A stretch of DNA of 64,000 bases from Frigoribacterium sp. (GCA_025408445.1 JANYIZ010000004.1:1-64000); one strand, 5' to 3'. Shown: positions 43,989-54,045, numbered from the stretch's first letter. Program-made: numbers and translations. The notes: generated by a model not told the origin, from the sequence alone.

Positions 43989-46123
43989 CGAACGTCGTCG
44001 AACAGAACCGATTTGCGGAACTCATCGCGGCATCCGACGACGAGGTCGTCACTCACTCGTTCGTGCGTGATGTTCCCATTTCTGCGGGCCGCACACTCGC
44101 ACTGGTAACACTCGACAACGGTCGGGACCATACCCGCCCGACGACGCTCGGCCCGGTCGCTCTCGTCGAATTCGCTGCGACACTCGACACGCTCAAGGAG
44201 CGTGCGGCGCGCCGAGAGATCGCCGGTGTCGCTGTCACCGGCAAGCCGTTCTTTCTCGCAGCCGGTGCCGACCTTTCCCAGGTGGGGTCGATCTCGAGCC
44301 GGGCTATCGGAAAGCAAATGGCTGAGCTGGGTCATTACGCTCTCGGCAAGCTCAGCGAGCTCGGAGTGCCGTCATTCGTTTTCATCAACGGGCTCGCGCT
44401 CGGTGGCGGACTCGAGATCGGCCTCAATGCCGACTACCGCACGATTGACCGCAACACACCGGGCGTTGCGCTCCCCGAAGTATTCCTCGGCATCATCCCC
44501 GGCTGGGGAGGCGCTTGGCTTGTGCCGAACCTCATCGGCATCGAGAATGCTCTCAAGGTGGTCATCGAGAATCCTCTGAAGAATAACCGGATGCTCACAG
44601 GCCAGGAGGCCTTCACCCTCGGTATCGCTGACGCGATCTTCGACTCGGTGTCGTTCCTTGAACACTCCATCGCCTGGGCTGATGGAGTCATCGCCGGCAC
44701 CACGAAGGTGAAGCGAGCGAATACTCCCGGCAAGATCGAGCGGGCGGTGAAATGGGATATCGCAATCGGTGTCGCCACGAAAATGCTCGAGAATCGTATC
44801 GGGCGGGTCGCGAAGTCTCCCTACAAGGCCCTCGAGCTCCTCAAAGCCGCGAAGAACACCGATCGTGCGACCGGTTTCGCCGCCGAGGACGAAGCCCTTG
44901 CCGAGCTCATTTCGGGCGACCAGTTCAAGGCCAGCATCTACGCGTTCAACCTCGTGCAGAAGAGGACCAAGCGCCCCGCCGGTGCGCCGGACAAGAAGCT
45001 CGCGAAGCCGGTCACTCAGGTCGGTGTGATCGGTGCGGGTCTCATGGCCAGCCAGTTCGCACTGCTTTTCGTACGGCGCCTCAAGGTGCCCGTGATCATC
45101 ACGGACCTGGACCAGACACGGGTCGACAAGGGGGTGGCCTACATCCATACCGAGATCGACACGCTTCTCGAGAAGAAGCGCATCTCCCCGGATGAGTCGA
45201 ACCGTTTGAAAGCTCTCGTCTCCGGCACCATCGACAAGGCCGACTTCGCCGAGTGCGATTGGGTGATCGAGGCCGTGTTCGAGGAACTTGGTGTGAAGCA
45301 GGAGGTCTTCGCCGACGTGGAACAGTACCTCTCCGAGACCGCCGTACTCGCGACGAATACGTCGTCTCTTTCGGTAGAGCAGATCGGTGCGAAGTTGAAG
45401 CACCCGGAACGTCTTGTTGGCTTCCACTTCTTCAACCCGGTCGCCGTGATGCCGCTCGTGGAGGTCGTGAACACCCCGCAGACAGATGACGCAACCCTCT
45501 CCACCGCTATGGTCACGGCCGCCAAGCTCTTCAAGAACGCGGTGATCACGACAGACACGCCGGGTTTCGTGGTCAACCGCATTCTCGCCAAAGTGCTCGG
45601 CGAAGCCATGAACGCCGTCGACACCGGAACACCCTTCGAAACCGTGGAGGAGTCCACGAAGCCTTTCGGGCTTCCGATGACCCCGTTCGAGTTGCTTGAG
45701 CTTGTCGGGCTCAAGGTCGGTGCGCACGTGCTCGACACCCACCACGCCGCCTTCCCCGAGCGCTTCTTCGAGAGCGAGAACCTGCATAAGCTCGCCGAAC
45801 TCGGTCACATCTTCGAGCGAGATTCACACGGCAAGGTCACTGGCATCGACAAAAAAGCGCGTGCCATCGTTGCTGGCGGTACGACTCCGATGACCGCGGA
45901 GGAGCTTCGCATCCGCATTGAAGACGGCCTTGCCGACGAAGTGCATCGAATGCTCGAAAGCAAGGTGGTCGAGGCGGCGGAGGATATCGATCTCTGCCTT
46001 ATTCTCGGGGCGGGCTATCCCTTCCAGATGGGTGGTGTGACGCCGTATCTCGACCGCGTAGGGGCTTCAGAGCGGGTGTTCCACGATACTTTCCACCACC
46101 CGATCCTGCGCGGCGTGCAGTAG
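43985..46123 (+). CDS. fadB: 3-hydroxyacyl-CoA dehydrogenase / enoyl-CoA hydratase
   Basis: A 712-aa multifunctional beta-oxidation enzyme. The first 300 residues form the enoyl-CoA hydratase domain (PFFLAAGADLSQVG, INGLALGGGLEIGLNADYR). The dehydrogenase half begins VGVIGAGLMASQFALLF, followed by ATNTSSLSVEQIGAKLKHPERLVGFHFFNPVAVMPLVEVV and the C-terminal dimerisation region. The catalytic histidine sits in the HFFNPV motif. It is co-transcribed with fadA and ends 120 bp before convergent dxs. Confidence 0.96.
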   Translation: MTNVVEQNRFAELIAASDDEVVTHSFVRDVPISAGRTLALVTLDNGRDHTRPTTLGPVALVEFAATLDTLKERAARREIAGVAVTGKPFFLAAGADLSQVGSISSRAIGKQMAELGHYALGKLSELGVPSFVFINGLALGGGLEIGLNADYRTIDRNTPGVALPEVFLGIIPGWGGAWLVPNLIGIENALKVVIENPLKNNRMLTGQEAFTLGIADAIFDSVSFLEHSIAWADGVIAGTTKVKRANTPGKIERAVKWDIAIGVATKMLENRIGRVAKSPYKALELLKAAKNTDRATGFAAEDEALAELISGDQFKASIYAFNLVQKRTKRPAGAPDKKLAKPVTQVGVIGAGLMASQFALLFVRRLKVPVIITDLDQTRVDKGVAYIHTEIDTLLEKKRISPDESNRLKALVSGTIDKADFAECDWVIEAVFEELGVKQEVFADVEQYLSETAVLATNTSSLSVEQIGAKLKHPERLVGFHFFNPVAVMPLVEVVNTPQTDDATLSTAMVTAAKLFKNAVITTDTPGFVVNRILAKVLGEAMNAVDTGTPFETVEESTKPFGLPMTPFELLELVGLKVGAHVLDTHHAAFPERFFESENLHKLAELGHIFERDSHGKVTGIDKKARAIVAGGTTPMTAEELRIRIEDGLADEVHRMLESKVVEAAEDIDLCLILGAGYPFQMGGVTPYLDRVGASERVFHDTFHHPILRGVQ

Positions 46124-46148
46124 GGACCGTCGGCGTCCGAGGAACAAG

Positions 46149-46196
46149 CACCCGGGCCGTTCGAGACCCTTACGGATCTCGAACGGCCCGTGGGTG
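46149..46196. terminator. Bidirectional terminator between fadB and dxs
   Basis: A perfect 13-bp stem GGGCCGTTCGAGA / TCTCGAACGGCCC (46154-46166 and 46177-46189) closes a 10-nt loop. It is extended by CACCC/GGGTG after a two-base bulge. It lies between two convergent genes and could stop both transcripts. There is no long T-tract. Confidence 0.75.
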
Positions 46197-46242
46197 GTTC
46201 ACTCGATCGCGTACCTACCGGTTGAGCGGGTCAGGCTCGAAG

Positions 46243-48189
46243 CTAGCTGCGGTCCGACCCAAGCGAACGCTCCTGGTGCGCGACATCGGTGAGCGGTCGT
46301 GCCACCGGGATCTTGCTACCGAGCACCTGCTCCACCACATCGCGGGCGATTTGCTGCGGGGTGAGGCCGGCTTCCTCGAGAATTTGGGCGCGAGATCCGT
46401 GCTCGAGAAACTCATCAGGCACACCGAGTTCCGTTAGCGCAGTGTCCACCCCAGCGGCCCGAAGCTCCTGGCGGATGCGTGTTCCGATTCCACCAACCCG
46501 GATGCCGTCCTCGATGGTCACGACGAGACGGTGCTCTGCCGCCAGTTCGATCACGCTCTTCGGCACCGGCACCACCCAGCGCGGATCGATGACGGTGGCT
46601 CCGATTCCCTGATCTGCTAGCCTGACGGCCACCTCGAGACCGATCTCGGCCATCGATCCGACGGTGACAATCAGCACGTCTTTGTGCGGCGTTTCGCTCA
46701 GAACATCCACACCGTCGGGCAGGCGGCGCACAGCGGCTATTTCGCCACCCACAGCGCCCTTGGGGAAACGAACAACGGTTGGCGCGTCCTTGACTGCCAC
46801 GGCCTCCCCCAGTTCCTCGCGCAACCGAATCGCATCGCGCGGCGCGCTCAGCCGGATGTGCGGAATCACCTGGAGGATCGCGAGGTCCCAGATGCCGTGA
46901 TGGCTCGGTCCGTCCGGACCCGTGACCCCGGCCCGGTCGAGCACGAAGGTGACGCCGGCTTTGTGCAGCGCGACATCCATAAGCACCTGGTCGAAGGCCC
47001 GGTTGATGAATGTCGCGTACAGAGCGACAACGGGGTGCAGGCCTCCGAAGGCGAGTCCCGCAGCGGAAGTCACTGCGTGCTGCTCAGCGATACCGACGTC
47101 AAACACCCGGTACGGATACTTGGAAGCGAGGGGCTGCAGGCCGGTGGGACGGAGCATGGCGGCGGTGATACCCACGATCGTGGGGTTGCTGTCGGCGAGA
47201 ACGACCAGCTCTTCTGCGAAGACCGACGTCCAGGACTGCTTATCCGAAGCGCCGATCGGCTCCCCGGTCTCGGGATCGATGTGCCCCACGGCGTGGAATT
47301 GGTCCGCTGCATCCATCACCGCGGGTTCGAATCCCTTGCCCTTCTGGGTGATGGCATGCACGATCACCGGCGCACCGTAGTTCTTTCCCTGGGTCAGCGC
47401 CTCTTGCATCGCGCGCAGGTCGTGGCCGTCGATCGGACCGATGTACTTGATATCGAGGTTTGAGTACAGCGCCTCATTGTTGGAGAAGCGGCTGAGGAAC
47501 CCATGGGTACCCCCGCGGATGCCGCGATAGAGGGCGCGCCCCGGACCACCGAAGAGATCGAAGAACCGGCGGCTTGAGGCGTACAGACTGCGGTAGGAGC
47601 GACGGGTGCGCACATCGTTGAGGAAACGGGCCATCCCGCCGATAGTCGGCGCGTAAGAGCGCCCATTGTCATTCACCACGATCACGAGGTTGCGCGAATT
47701 GTCGTCACTGATGTTGTTGAGGGCTTCCCAGGTCATTCCGCCGGTGAGAGCGCCGTCTCCGACGATTGCGACTACATGACGTTCCTTTTGTCCGGTCATT
47801 TGGAAGGCTCGAGAGATGCCGTCCGCCCAGCTCAGCGAGCTGGAGGCATGGGAAGACTCGACTATGTCGTGCTCGGATTCCGATCGTTGCGGGTAGCCGG
47901 CCAGTCCCCCCCGCTCACGCAGATGACTGAAGTCCTGCCGACCGGTGAGGAGCTTGTGCACGTATGACTGGTGCCCGGTGTCAAAGACGATGGCATCGTG
48001 GGGTGAGTCAAATACCCGATGGATAGCCATCGTCAACTCGACGACACCGAGGTTCGGGCCAAGATGGCCCCCCGTTTTTGAGACTTCACCGATCAGGAAT
48101 TCGCGGATCTCAGCTGCGAGCTCCACGAGTTGCTTCTGCGAGAGTCGGTCCAGGTCTCGAGGGCCATGGATACTCTGTAGAAGACTCAT
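46243..48189 (-). CDS. dxs: 1-deoxy-D-xylulose 5-phosphate synthase
   Basis: A 648-aa thiamine-diphosphate enzyme, the first step of the MEP isoprenoid pathway. FDTGHQSYVHKLLTGR and the ThDP block GDGALTGGMTWEALNNIS are present, followed by KGKGFEPA. DVGIAEQHAVTSAAGLAF carries the catalytic glutamate. The C-terminal part includes VTIEDGIRVGGIGTRIRQ. It starts at ATG 48189 (MSLLQSIHGPRDLD), 9 bp downstream of acnA. Confidence 0.97.
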   Translation of the reverse strand: MSLLQSIHGPRDLDRLSQKQLVELAAEIREFLIGEVSKTGGHLGPNLGVVELTMAIHRVFDSPHDAIVFDTGHQSYVHKLLTGRQDFSHLRERGGLAGYPQRSESEHDIVESSHASSSLSWADGISRAFQMTGQKERHVVAIVGDGALTGGMTWEALNNISDDNSRNLVIVVNDNGRSYAPTIGGMARFLNDVRTRRSYRSLYASSRRFFDLFGGPGRALYRGIRGGTHGFLSRFSNNEALYSNLDIKYIGPIDGHDLRAMQEALTQGKNYGAPVIVHAITQKGKGFEPAVMDAADQFHAVGHIDPETGEPIGASDKQSWTSVFAEELVVLADSNPTIVGITAAMLRPTGLQPLASKYPYRVFDVGIAEQHAVTSAAGLAFGGLHPVVALYATFINRAFDQVLMDVALHKAGVTFVLDRAGVTGPDGPSHHGIWDLAILQVIPHIRLSAPRDAIRLREELGEAVAVKDAPTVVRFPKGAVGGEIAAVRRLPDGVDVLSETPHKDVLIVTVGSMAEIGLEVAVRLADQGIGATVIDPRWVVPVPKSVIELAAEHRLVVTIEDGIRVGGIGTRIRQELRAAGVDTALTELGVPDEFLEHGSRAQILEEAGLTPQQIARDVVEQVLGSKIPVARPLTDVAHQERSLGSDRS

Positions 48190-48198
48190 GATGGCAGC

Positions 48199-51027
48199 CT
48201 AAACCAGCGATCTCAGAACGAACTGGAGGATGCCGCCGTTGCGGTAGTAGTCTGCCTCACCGGGGGTGTCGATGCGCACGACCGCGTCGAATTCAACGGT
48301 CTGCTTGCCCGCCGCGGAGTGCTCGGTCGGGGCCGCAGTAACGTGGACCGTCTTCGGCGTGGTTCCCCCGTTCAGTTCATCGAGACCAGAGATACTCACG
48401 ACCTCCGTGCCGTCGAGACCGAGGCTCGCCCAGCTTTCTCCGGCCGGGAACTGCAGCGGAACGACGCCCATCCCGATCAGGTTCGACCGGTGGATGCGCT
48501 CAAAACTCTCCACAATGACCGCCTTGACACCGAGAAGGCTCGTGCCCTTGGCTGCCCAGTCGCGCGACGAACCGGAGCCGTACTCCTTACCTCCGAAGAT
48601 CACGAGCGGCGTACCTGCGGCCTCGTAGTTCTGACTGGCGTCATAGATGAACGACTGAGGCGCATCCGCTTGGGTGAAGTCGCGGGTGAATCCGCCCTCG
48701 ACACCGGATCCATTGTTGGCATCGGCGAGGAGTTGGTTACGCAGGCGGATATTCGCGAAAGTACCGCGGATCATCACCTCGTGGTTTCCGCGGCGCGACC
48801 CGTAGGAGTTGAAATCGTTGCGGTCGACTCCGCGGTCGGCCAGGTACTTCCCCGCCGGGCTGTCGGCCTTGATGTTGCCAGCCGGACTGATGTGATCGGT
48901 GGTGACCGAGTCGCCAAGCGTTGCCAGCACGCGGGCTCCAGCGATGTCGCCGACCGGGGTGGTCTCAAGAGTCATGCCGTCGAAGTACGGGGGCTTGCGA
49001 ACATAGGTCGACTCGCTGTCCCACTCGAAGACCTCGCTGTCCGGAGTCGGGAGCGAGCGCCACCGCTCGTCTCCGTCAAAGACCTCGCCGTATTCCTTTG
49101 TGAACATCGCGGTGTCGATCGAGGAGTCGATGGTGGACTGCACTTCGGCGGCATCCGGCCAGATGTCCTTGAGGTAGACCTCGGTGCCGTCACTTCCGGT
49201 GCCGAGAGAGTCGGTCTCGAAGTCGAAGTTCATCGAACCGGCAAGAGCGTACGCGATGACCAGCGGCGGGCTTGCGAGATAGTTCATCTTCACGTCGGGG
49301 CTGATCCGGCCTTCGAAGTTGCGGTTGCCGGAGAGCACTGCGGTGACGGCAAGATCGTTCTTATTGATCGCGTCGGTGACCTCTTCGATCAGCGGACCGG
49401 TGTTGCCGATGCAGACGGTGCAGCCGTAGCCGACCGTGTAGAAACCGAGTGCCTCGAGGTCGTCGGTGAGTCCGGCCTTTGCGTAGTAGTCGGTGACCAC
49501 TTTTGAGCCGGGAGCCAGGGTCGTCTTGACCCACGGCTTGGACGTGAGGCCCCTCTTGACGGCGTTGCGAGCCAGGAGACCGGCCGCGATCATGACCGAG
49601 GGATTCGAGGTGTTGGTGCAGGAGGTAATGGCGGCGACCGCGACGGCTCCGTGGTCAAGGACATAAGACTGGCCGGATTTTGTGGTGACGTCGGTGGGGC
49701 GGGAGACGGACGACGGCGCGCGACTGACGTGGGTGTGATGGTGGTGGCTGTGGTCATCCTCCGGCTGATTGCTCGGCGGATCGGAAGCCGGGAAAGACTC
49801 GCAGATGCCAAGGTCGACCAGGTCGTGATCGATCTCGGCGTAGCTCGTAAGGTCCTTCGCGAACTGCGCCTTGGCCGACGAGAGAATGACCCGATCCTGA
49901 GGCCGCTTCGGTCCCGCGATCGAGGGAACAACCGTGGAGAGGTCAAGTTCGAGGTATTCGCTGAAGGCGGGCTCAGAGTCCGCATTGTGCCAGAGGGTCT
50001 GGAGCTTGGCATAAGCCTCGACCAGAGCGACCTGCTCATCGCTGCGTCCGGTGAGGCGCAGGTAGTCGAGGGTGACATCGTCGATCGGGAACATGGCGGC
50101 CGTTGAACCGAACTCTGGACTCATATTTCCGATGGTGGCGCGGTTGGCCAGGGGCACTGCAGCGACTCCCGCCCCGTAGAACTCGACGAACTTGCCGACC
50201 ACGCCGTGCTTGCGCAATTGTTCCGTGATCGTCAGAACGACATCCGTTGCGGTCACACCGGTGGGGATGATTCCGGTGAGCTTGAAACCGACGACCTTGG
50301 GAATGAGCATGGAGACGGGTTGGCCGAGCATTGCCGCCTCGGCCTCGATACCGCCGACGCCCCAGCCGAGCACACCGAGGCCATTGACCATGGTGGTGTG
50401 CGAGTCGGTGCCGACGCAGGTGTCCGGATAGGCCTGCAGCGCTCCGCCCACCATACGTGTCATCGTGACGCGGGCAAGGTACTCGATGTTGACCTGGTGC
50501 ACGATTCCGGTTCCCGGGGGCACGACTTTAAAGTCGTCGAAGGCGGTCTGGCCCCAGCGCAGGAACTGGTATCGCTCACCGTTGCGCTCGTACTCGATTT
50601 CAACATTGCGCTCGAGAGCGTTCTCAGAGCCGAACAGGTCGGCAATCACGGAGTGGTCAATCACGAGTTCGGCCGGAGCCAGCGGATTGATCTTCTTGGG
50701 GTCTCCTCCGAGGGCAGAGACAGCCTCGCGCATGGTGGCGAGATCGACAATGCAGGGCACGCCGGTGAAGTCCTGCATAATCACACGGGCGGGGGTGAAC
50801 TGGATCTCGGTGTCAGGCTCCGCTGTCGGCTCCCAGGACCCGAGTGCCTCGATCTGCGACTTCGTGACGTTCGCGCCATCTTCGGTGCGCAGGAGATTCT
50901 CCAGCAGCACTTTGAGACTGTAGGGGAGCTTCTCGTACCCGGGTACGCGGTCCACCCGGAAGATCTCGTAGTCGGTGGAACCGACCGTCAGGATGTCCTT
51001 CGAACCGAAGCTGTTGACCTGCGACAT
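48199..51027 (-). CDS. acnA: Aconitate hydratase
   Basis: A 942-aa monomeric aconitase (AcnA/IRP type), which interconverts citrate and isocitrate. The [4Fe-4S] cysteines lie in SCTNTSNP (Cys470) and [42 protein letters not shown] and [20 protein letters not shown] are further signatures. A histidine-rich insertion (HSHHHHTH, residues 426-433) precedes the catalytic cysteine. ATG 51027 ([10 protein letters not shown]) is chosen; the 38-codon open frame upstream is leader with repeats. An operator-like palindrome lies further upstream. Confidence 0.97.
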   Translation of the reverse strand: MSQVNSFGSKDILTVGSTDYEIFRVDRVPGYEKLPYSLKVLLENLLRTEDGANVTKSQIEALGSWEPTAEPDTEIQFTPARVIMQDFTGVPCIVDLATMREAVSALGGDPKKINPLAPAELVIDHSVIADLFGSENALERNVEIEYERNGERYQFLRWGQTAFDDFKVVPPGTGIVHQVNIEYLARVTMTRMVGGALQAYPDTCVGTDSHTTMVNGLGVLGWGVGGIEAEAAMLGQPVSMLIPKVVGFKLTGIIPTGVTATDVVLTITEQLRKHGVVGKFVEFYGAGVAAVPLANRATIGNMSPEFGSTAAMFPIDDVTLDYLRLTGRSDEQVALVEAYAKLQTLWHNADSEPAFSEYLELDLSTVVPSIAGPKRPQDRVILSSAKAQFAKDLTSYAEIDHDLVDLGICESFPASDPPSNQPEDDHSHHHHTHVSRAPSSVSRPTDVTTKSGQSYVLDHGAVAVAAITSCTNTSNPSVMIAAGLLARNAVKRGLTSKPWVKTTLAPGSKVVTDYYAKAGLTDDLEALGFYTVGYGCTVCIGNTGPLIEEVTDAINKNDLAVTAVLSGNRNFEGRISPDVKMNYLASPPLVIAYALAGSMNFDFETDSLGTGSDGTEVYLKDIWPDAAEVQSTIDSSIDTAMFTKEYGEVFDGDERWRSLPTPDSEVFEWDSESTYVRKPPYFDGMTLETTPVGDIAGARVLATLGDSVTTDHISPAGNIKADSPAGKYLADRGVDRNDFNSYGSRRGNHEVMIRGTFANIRLRNQLLADANNGSGVEGGFTRDFTQADAPQSFIYDASQNYEAAGTPLVIFGGKEYGSGSSRDWAAKGTSLLGVKAVIVESFERIHRSNLIGMGVVPLQFPAGESWASLGLDGTEVVSISGLDELNGGTTPKTVHVTAAPTEHSAAGKQTVEFDAVVRIDTPGEADYYRNGGILQFVLRSLV

Positions 51028-51047
51028 TGCGCGACTCCCTTGCTGGA

Positions 51048-51097
51048 CTGAACCAAGCTGTGCTGTGCTGAACCAAGTCGTACCGTGCTGAACGACC
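51048..51097 (-). repeat. Short 20-nt-period repeats in the acnA leader
   Basis: CTGAACCAAG occurs at 51048-51057 and 51068-51077, and an imperfect copy CTGAACGACC at 51088-51097, a period of exactly 20 nt. They lie just upstream of the acnA ribosome-binding region. No function is known. They could also be residues of slippage. Confidence 0.6.
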
Positions 51098-51205
51098 TGA
51101 TCTGCACCAGGTGCTCGGACCTCATCCTGAATCTCGACCACCGCGGGTGCCCTCTCGGCAAGCCTAAGTCTTGAGCGCTTCTTCGAGGTATCGCACCAAC
51201 ATCAA

Positions 51206-51229
51206 AACTGTCTTGATGTCAAGATAGTT
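51206..51229. promoter_or_regulatory. Palindromic operator upstream of acnA
   Basis: AACTGTCTTGA and TCAAGATAGTT flank a 2-nt centre, giving a 24-bp palindrome with only one mismatched pair. On the minus strand a TTGACA lies within it, a plausible -35 box. Such sites are typical of MarR-family dimers; TamR of Streptomyces, a MarR-family regulator, controls aconitase. I cannot confirm that this site has the TamR consensus. Confidence 0.6.
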
Positions 51230-51271
51230 TAGCATGCAGGGGCAGTCACATCGGGGCAGTCGTATCAGTGC

Positions 51272-51991
51272 CTAGCGAGCGGTCTCGGACCCGTCGTCTG
51301 GAAGACGCCCGTACACGGCCCGCACGAGAAGCCAGGTCACCCAGAGCATTCCCGCGTAGAGCGGCACCCCGAGGATCAGCTTCGCGCCGGCGAGCAACTC
51401 GGCATTTTGTGCCAGATAGAGCGGGACCTCCACCGCGAGACGAAGCGCGAACAGTGCCGCCCAGAGCCAGGTCGTCAGATAGAGCACCCGCCGCTTGGCC
51501 TTCGCCTTCCGCCACCCGAAACTGTCATTCGTGAGAAAACCGAAAATGACCCCGATGAGCGGCAACCGAATCAGGATGCTCACCAGCAGCACGGTGAGGC
51601 TCACGACGTTGATGACGATCCCGGGGATGAAGTTTGCTTCTGCTCTGCCGGTGATGAGCGCGAGTAGTGCGGACAGCACGATTCCCGCGATCCCGGCGAG
51701 AGCCTGCGTGACCGGCGATTTCGTCGCCAGACGCACGAACACAAACACGACGGCGAGAGTGACCGGCGCGAGAACGGAGAAAATAAGGCTCTTCGTGAGG
51801 GTATAGATGATCAGGAACCCAAGCCCCGGGAGGATCGATTCGACCAGCCCGCGCAGGCCCCCAACCGCTCTCAGAAGCGACCCAGCGGTCGGCACTTCAC
51901 CCGGCGCGACCTGGCCGAGACCGCTCTTGCGCATGGCGTCCGCGAACGCGTCGCGGAATCCTGTCGGCGGGGACTCGTCGTCGACTGCCAA
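51272..51991 (-). CDS. DUF3159 membrane protein
   Basis: A 239-aa protein with five or six predicted helices. It begins LAVDDESPPTGFRDAFADAMRKSGLG and has GGLRGLVESILPGLGFLIIYTLTKSL, the DUF3159 core. It continues with FGWRKAKAKRRVLYLTTWLWAALFALRLAVEVPLYL. TTG 51991 is used because the stop of the upstream gene lies at 51997 and no ATG fits; the start is uncertain. It belongs to the actinobacterial dut/DUF3710/DUF3159 block. The function is unknown. Confidence 0.83.
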   Translation of the reverse strand: MAVDDESPPTGFRDAFADAMRKSGLGQVAPGEVPTAGSLLRAVGGLRGLVESILPGLGFLIIYTLTKSLIFSVLAPVTLAVVFVFVRLATKSPVTQALAGIAGIVLSALLALITGRAEANFIPGIVINVVSLTVLLVSILIRLPLIGVIFGFLTNDSFGWRKAKAKRRVLYLTTWLWAALFALRLAVEVPLYLAQNAELLAGAKLILGVPLYAGMLWVTWLLVRAVYGRLPDDGSETAR

Positions 51992-51996
51992 CAGAC

Positions 51997-52665
51997 TCAG
52001 GCGCCCGGCGAGAAGGGCAGGTCGTCGGCGGGAGCAGCCGTCTTGGGCATGTGAAGGGGGATGAGGTCGCGGGGCGGCATCGGGGTCTTCCCACGCACGA
52101 CAACCACGCTTCGGAAGAGATCCTCTATCTTCGACGCGGCCTCCTGGTCGACGGCGCCATCGCCGGCGATCACGCCACGGAGGAACCACCGTGGCCCATC
52201 GACTCCGATGAAGCGAGCGAGGCGGGTCGAATCGGGTTGGCCTGGCATCGTCGCGGGGATCTCCGCAAGCAGCTCCGGTCCGAATGGACCGACCGACAAA
52301 CGCGTGGTCCCGCCCTGCTTCGCGATCTGATCGGCGATCTGGTCGCGGATCTCGTGCCAGAGACCCGAGCTCCGCGGTGCGGCAAAAGGCTGCACCTGCA
52401 GGGTCGAACCGGCATAATCCAGCCCGACTGCCACCACCCGCTGGCTGCCTTCCTCCACCTCCAGCCGCAACTGGAGCCCCTCCCTCGGCAGGATTTTGAC
52501 CCCGCCAAGGTCGACATAGGGCCGCACAGGGTTTGCTTCGGACTCGTCGAGCGGACCTTCCGACTCGCGATCGGCCGGAGCCGACTTCCGCTGCTCATCC
52601 GAAAGACTCGACTCGGTGCTATCGATCGGCTCGATATCGCCTGACGGCGAATTGGTGTCGCTCAC
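51997..52665 (-). CDS. DUF3710 protein
   Basis: A 222-aa acidic protein. The first 45 residues are low-complexity and charged. The core reads YVDLGGVKILPREGLQLRLEVEE, GLWHEIRDQIADQIAKQGGTT, GPFGPELLAEIP and RFIGVDGPRWFLRGVIAG. Its ATG overlaps the dut stop by 4 nt. The family is found next to dut in actinobacteria; the role is unknown. Confidence 0.88.
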   Translation of the reverse strand: MSDTNSPSGDIEPIDSTESSLSDEQRKSAPADRESEGPLDESEANPVRPYVDLGGVKILPREGLQLRLEVEEGSQRVVAVGLDYAGSTLQVQPFAAPRSSGLWHEIRDQIADQIAKQGGTTRLSVGPFGPELLAEIPATMPGQPDSTRLARFIGVDGPRWFLRGVIAGDGAVDQEAASKIEDLFRSVVVVRGKTPMPPRDLIPLHMPKTAAPADDLPFSPGA

Positions 52666-53132
52666 AGGAGCTCTCCTTTTGGGTCGTCGTTAAGTGATTC
52701 ACTGACGATAGTCGTGTAGCCGGTCGACCCGAAGCCGGACCCTCCTCGCTGGCTACCGGGCAGCGTGGAGACGGGGATGAACCGCGCCTTCGTCACCGGC
52801 ATAATCACAAGCTGGGCAATCCGATCACCGACCGCGACAGAGTACGGCACGGAGCTGTCTGTATTCAGGAGAGTGACGCTGATCTCCCCCCGAAAGCCGG
52901 CGTCCACTGTACCCGGGCTGTTTACGATGGTGATTCCGTGCTTCGCCGCGAGCCCGCTGCGCGGAACGACGAACGCGACATAGCCATCAGGGAGGGCGAT
53001 CGCAACACCGGTCGCAACGGTGGCGCGCTCCCCGGGCGCGAGTTGCACGGCCACAGCCGCGGTGAGGTCGGCACCAGCGTCCCCGGGGTGCGAATAGGCG
53101 GGCATCCGATCAGCGACGATCAGTACTTCCAC
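52662..53132 (-). CDS. dut: dUTP pyrophosphatase
   Basis: A 156-aa trimeric dUTPase. Its five motifs are AYSHPGDAGADL, VVPRSGLAAKHGI, NSPGTVDAGFRGEI, GDRIAQLVIMPV and the C-terminal GGSGFGSTG arm. It hydrolyses dUTP to dUMP, preventing uracil incorporation. GTG 53132 (VEVLIVADRMP) is preferred because AGGTGG lies eight bases upstream; GTG 53144 is the alternative but has no spaced ribosome-binding site. Confidence 0.95.
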   Translation of the reverse strand: MEVLIVADRMPAYSHPGDAGADLTAAVAVQLAPGERATVATGVAIALPDGYVAFVVPRSGLAAKHGITIVNSPGTVDAGFRGEISVTLLNTDSSVPYSVAVGDRIAQLVIMPVTKARFIPVSTLPGSQRGGSGFGSTGYTTIVSESLNDDPKGELL

Positions 53133-53208
53133 GGTTTGAGCCACCTCACGAGGGTAGTGCAGAACGACCGCGCTGTCTGAGCACCGGAAAGTCTGATCGA
53201 ATAGGGCC

Positions 53209-53688
53209 ATGACGGTGAACAGCCATGACGGCCCGAAGACGATCCGCACATTTTATCGCGAACGAATTTGGCCATCGCCCTGGGTGTTCCTCTCGACCGC
53301 TCTCGTCATCCCTGCCAGCTTGCTGGTCTTCCTCCCGATCAACCTTCTCGCTGGCGTGATCGTCGCCATCACGCTCTACGGGGCGATCGTGTTGGTTCTC
53401 GTGGCAACGTCCCCGGTGATCTCGGTCTCACTCAATGAGCTTGTCGCTGGTCGGGCGCGCGTGCCGGTCGATCTCATCAGCACAGTTACAGCGTTCGACG
53501 GCGAAGAGGCGACCCTCCAGCGCGGCCGTATGCTCGACGCTCGAGCCTGGCTTCTGATCCGCGGCTGGGTGTCTCCCGTCGTGAAGATTGAACTCTCCGA
53601 CGAGAACGACCCGACTCCGTACTGGATCGTGTCCACCCGGACTCCCGATGCGCTCGTTGCCGCGGTTTCGACAGCGAAGGCGCCCTAG
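53209..53688 (+). CDS. DUF3093 membrane protein
   Basis: A 159-aa protein with two predicted helices (WVFLSTALVIPASLLVFLPI and LLAGVIVAITLYGAIVLVLV). These are followed by the conserved VSLNELVAGRARVPVDLI and DARAWLLIRGWVSPVVKIEL blocks. The family is actinobacterial and lies beside dut and DUF4193. The function is unknown. It is divergent from dut with 76 bp between the starts. Confidence 0.88.
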   Translation: MTVNSHDGPKTIRTFYRERIWPSPWVFLSTALVIPASLLVFLPINLLAGVIVAITLYGAIVLVLVATSPVISVSLNELVAGRARVPVDLISTVTAFDGEEATLQRGRMLDARAWLLIRGWVSPVVKIELSDENDPTPYWIVSTRTPDALVAAVSTAKAP

Positions 53689-53704
53689 AGGCACCGAAGC
53701 GGGG

Positions 53705-53998
53705 TCAGGCCGCGCATTCCTGGCAAATCAAGCCAAGCTTCTCTTCGTGGTCCAGCTGGGAGCGATGCTTCACGAGGAAGCAGCTCACACAGGTGAATTC
53801 GTCGGCCTGCGGTGGCAGCACCACGACGTCGAGATCGAGGTCTGAGAGGTCTGCGCCCGGGAGTTCGAACCCTCCGGGGTTGTCGGCGTCATCGACGTCG
53901 ACCACGCCGGACATCTTGTCCGGGACGCGCTCCTTCAGAGCCTCGATCGACTCAGAGTCGTCGTCGGTCTTACGAGGTGCGTCGTAGTCGGTTGCCAT
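53705..53998 (-). CDS. DUF4193 zinc-ribbon protein
   Basis: A 97-aa acidic protein. The first 65 residues are disordered-looking and acidic. The C-terminal part holds two CxxC pairs (Cys70-Cys73 and Cys92-Cys95) in TCVSCFLVKHRSQLDHE and ICQECAA, a likely structural zinc ribbon. The family occurs in this same position in mycobacteria. ATG 53998 (MATDYDAPRK) is used. The function is unknown. Confidence 0.9.
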   Translation of the reverse strand: MATDYDAPRKTDDDSESIEALKERVPDKMSGVVDVDDADNPGGFELPGADLSDLDLDVVVLPPQADEFTCVSCFLVKHRSQLDHEEKLGLICQECAA

Positions 53999-54045
53999 GC
54001 TCATCCAGTTCTTGAAAATATCGATTGGTCTCAATCGGCGGCCAT

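Noticed and set aside
44372-45808. A 478-aa minus-strand open frame
   Set aside because: It is antisense to fadB with no recognisable domain.
51028-51141. N-terminal extension of acnA
   Set aside because: The extra 38 codons contain the 20-nt repeats and do not resemble aconitase; the real start is MSQVNSFG.
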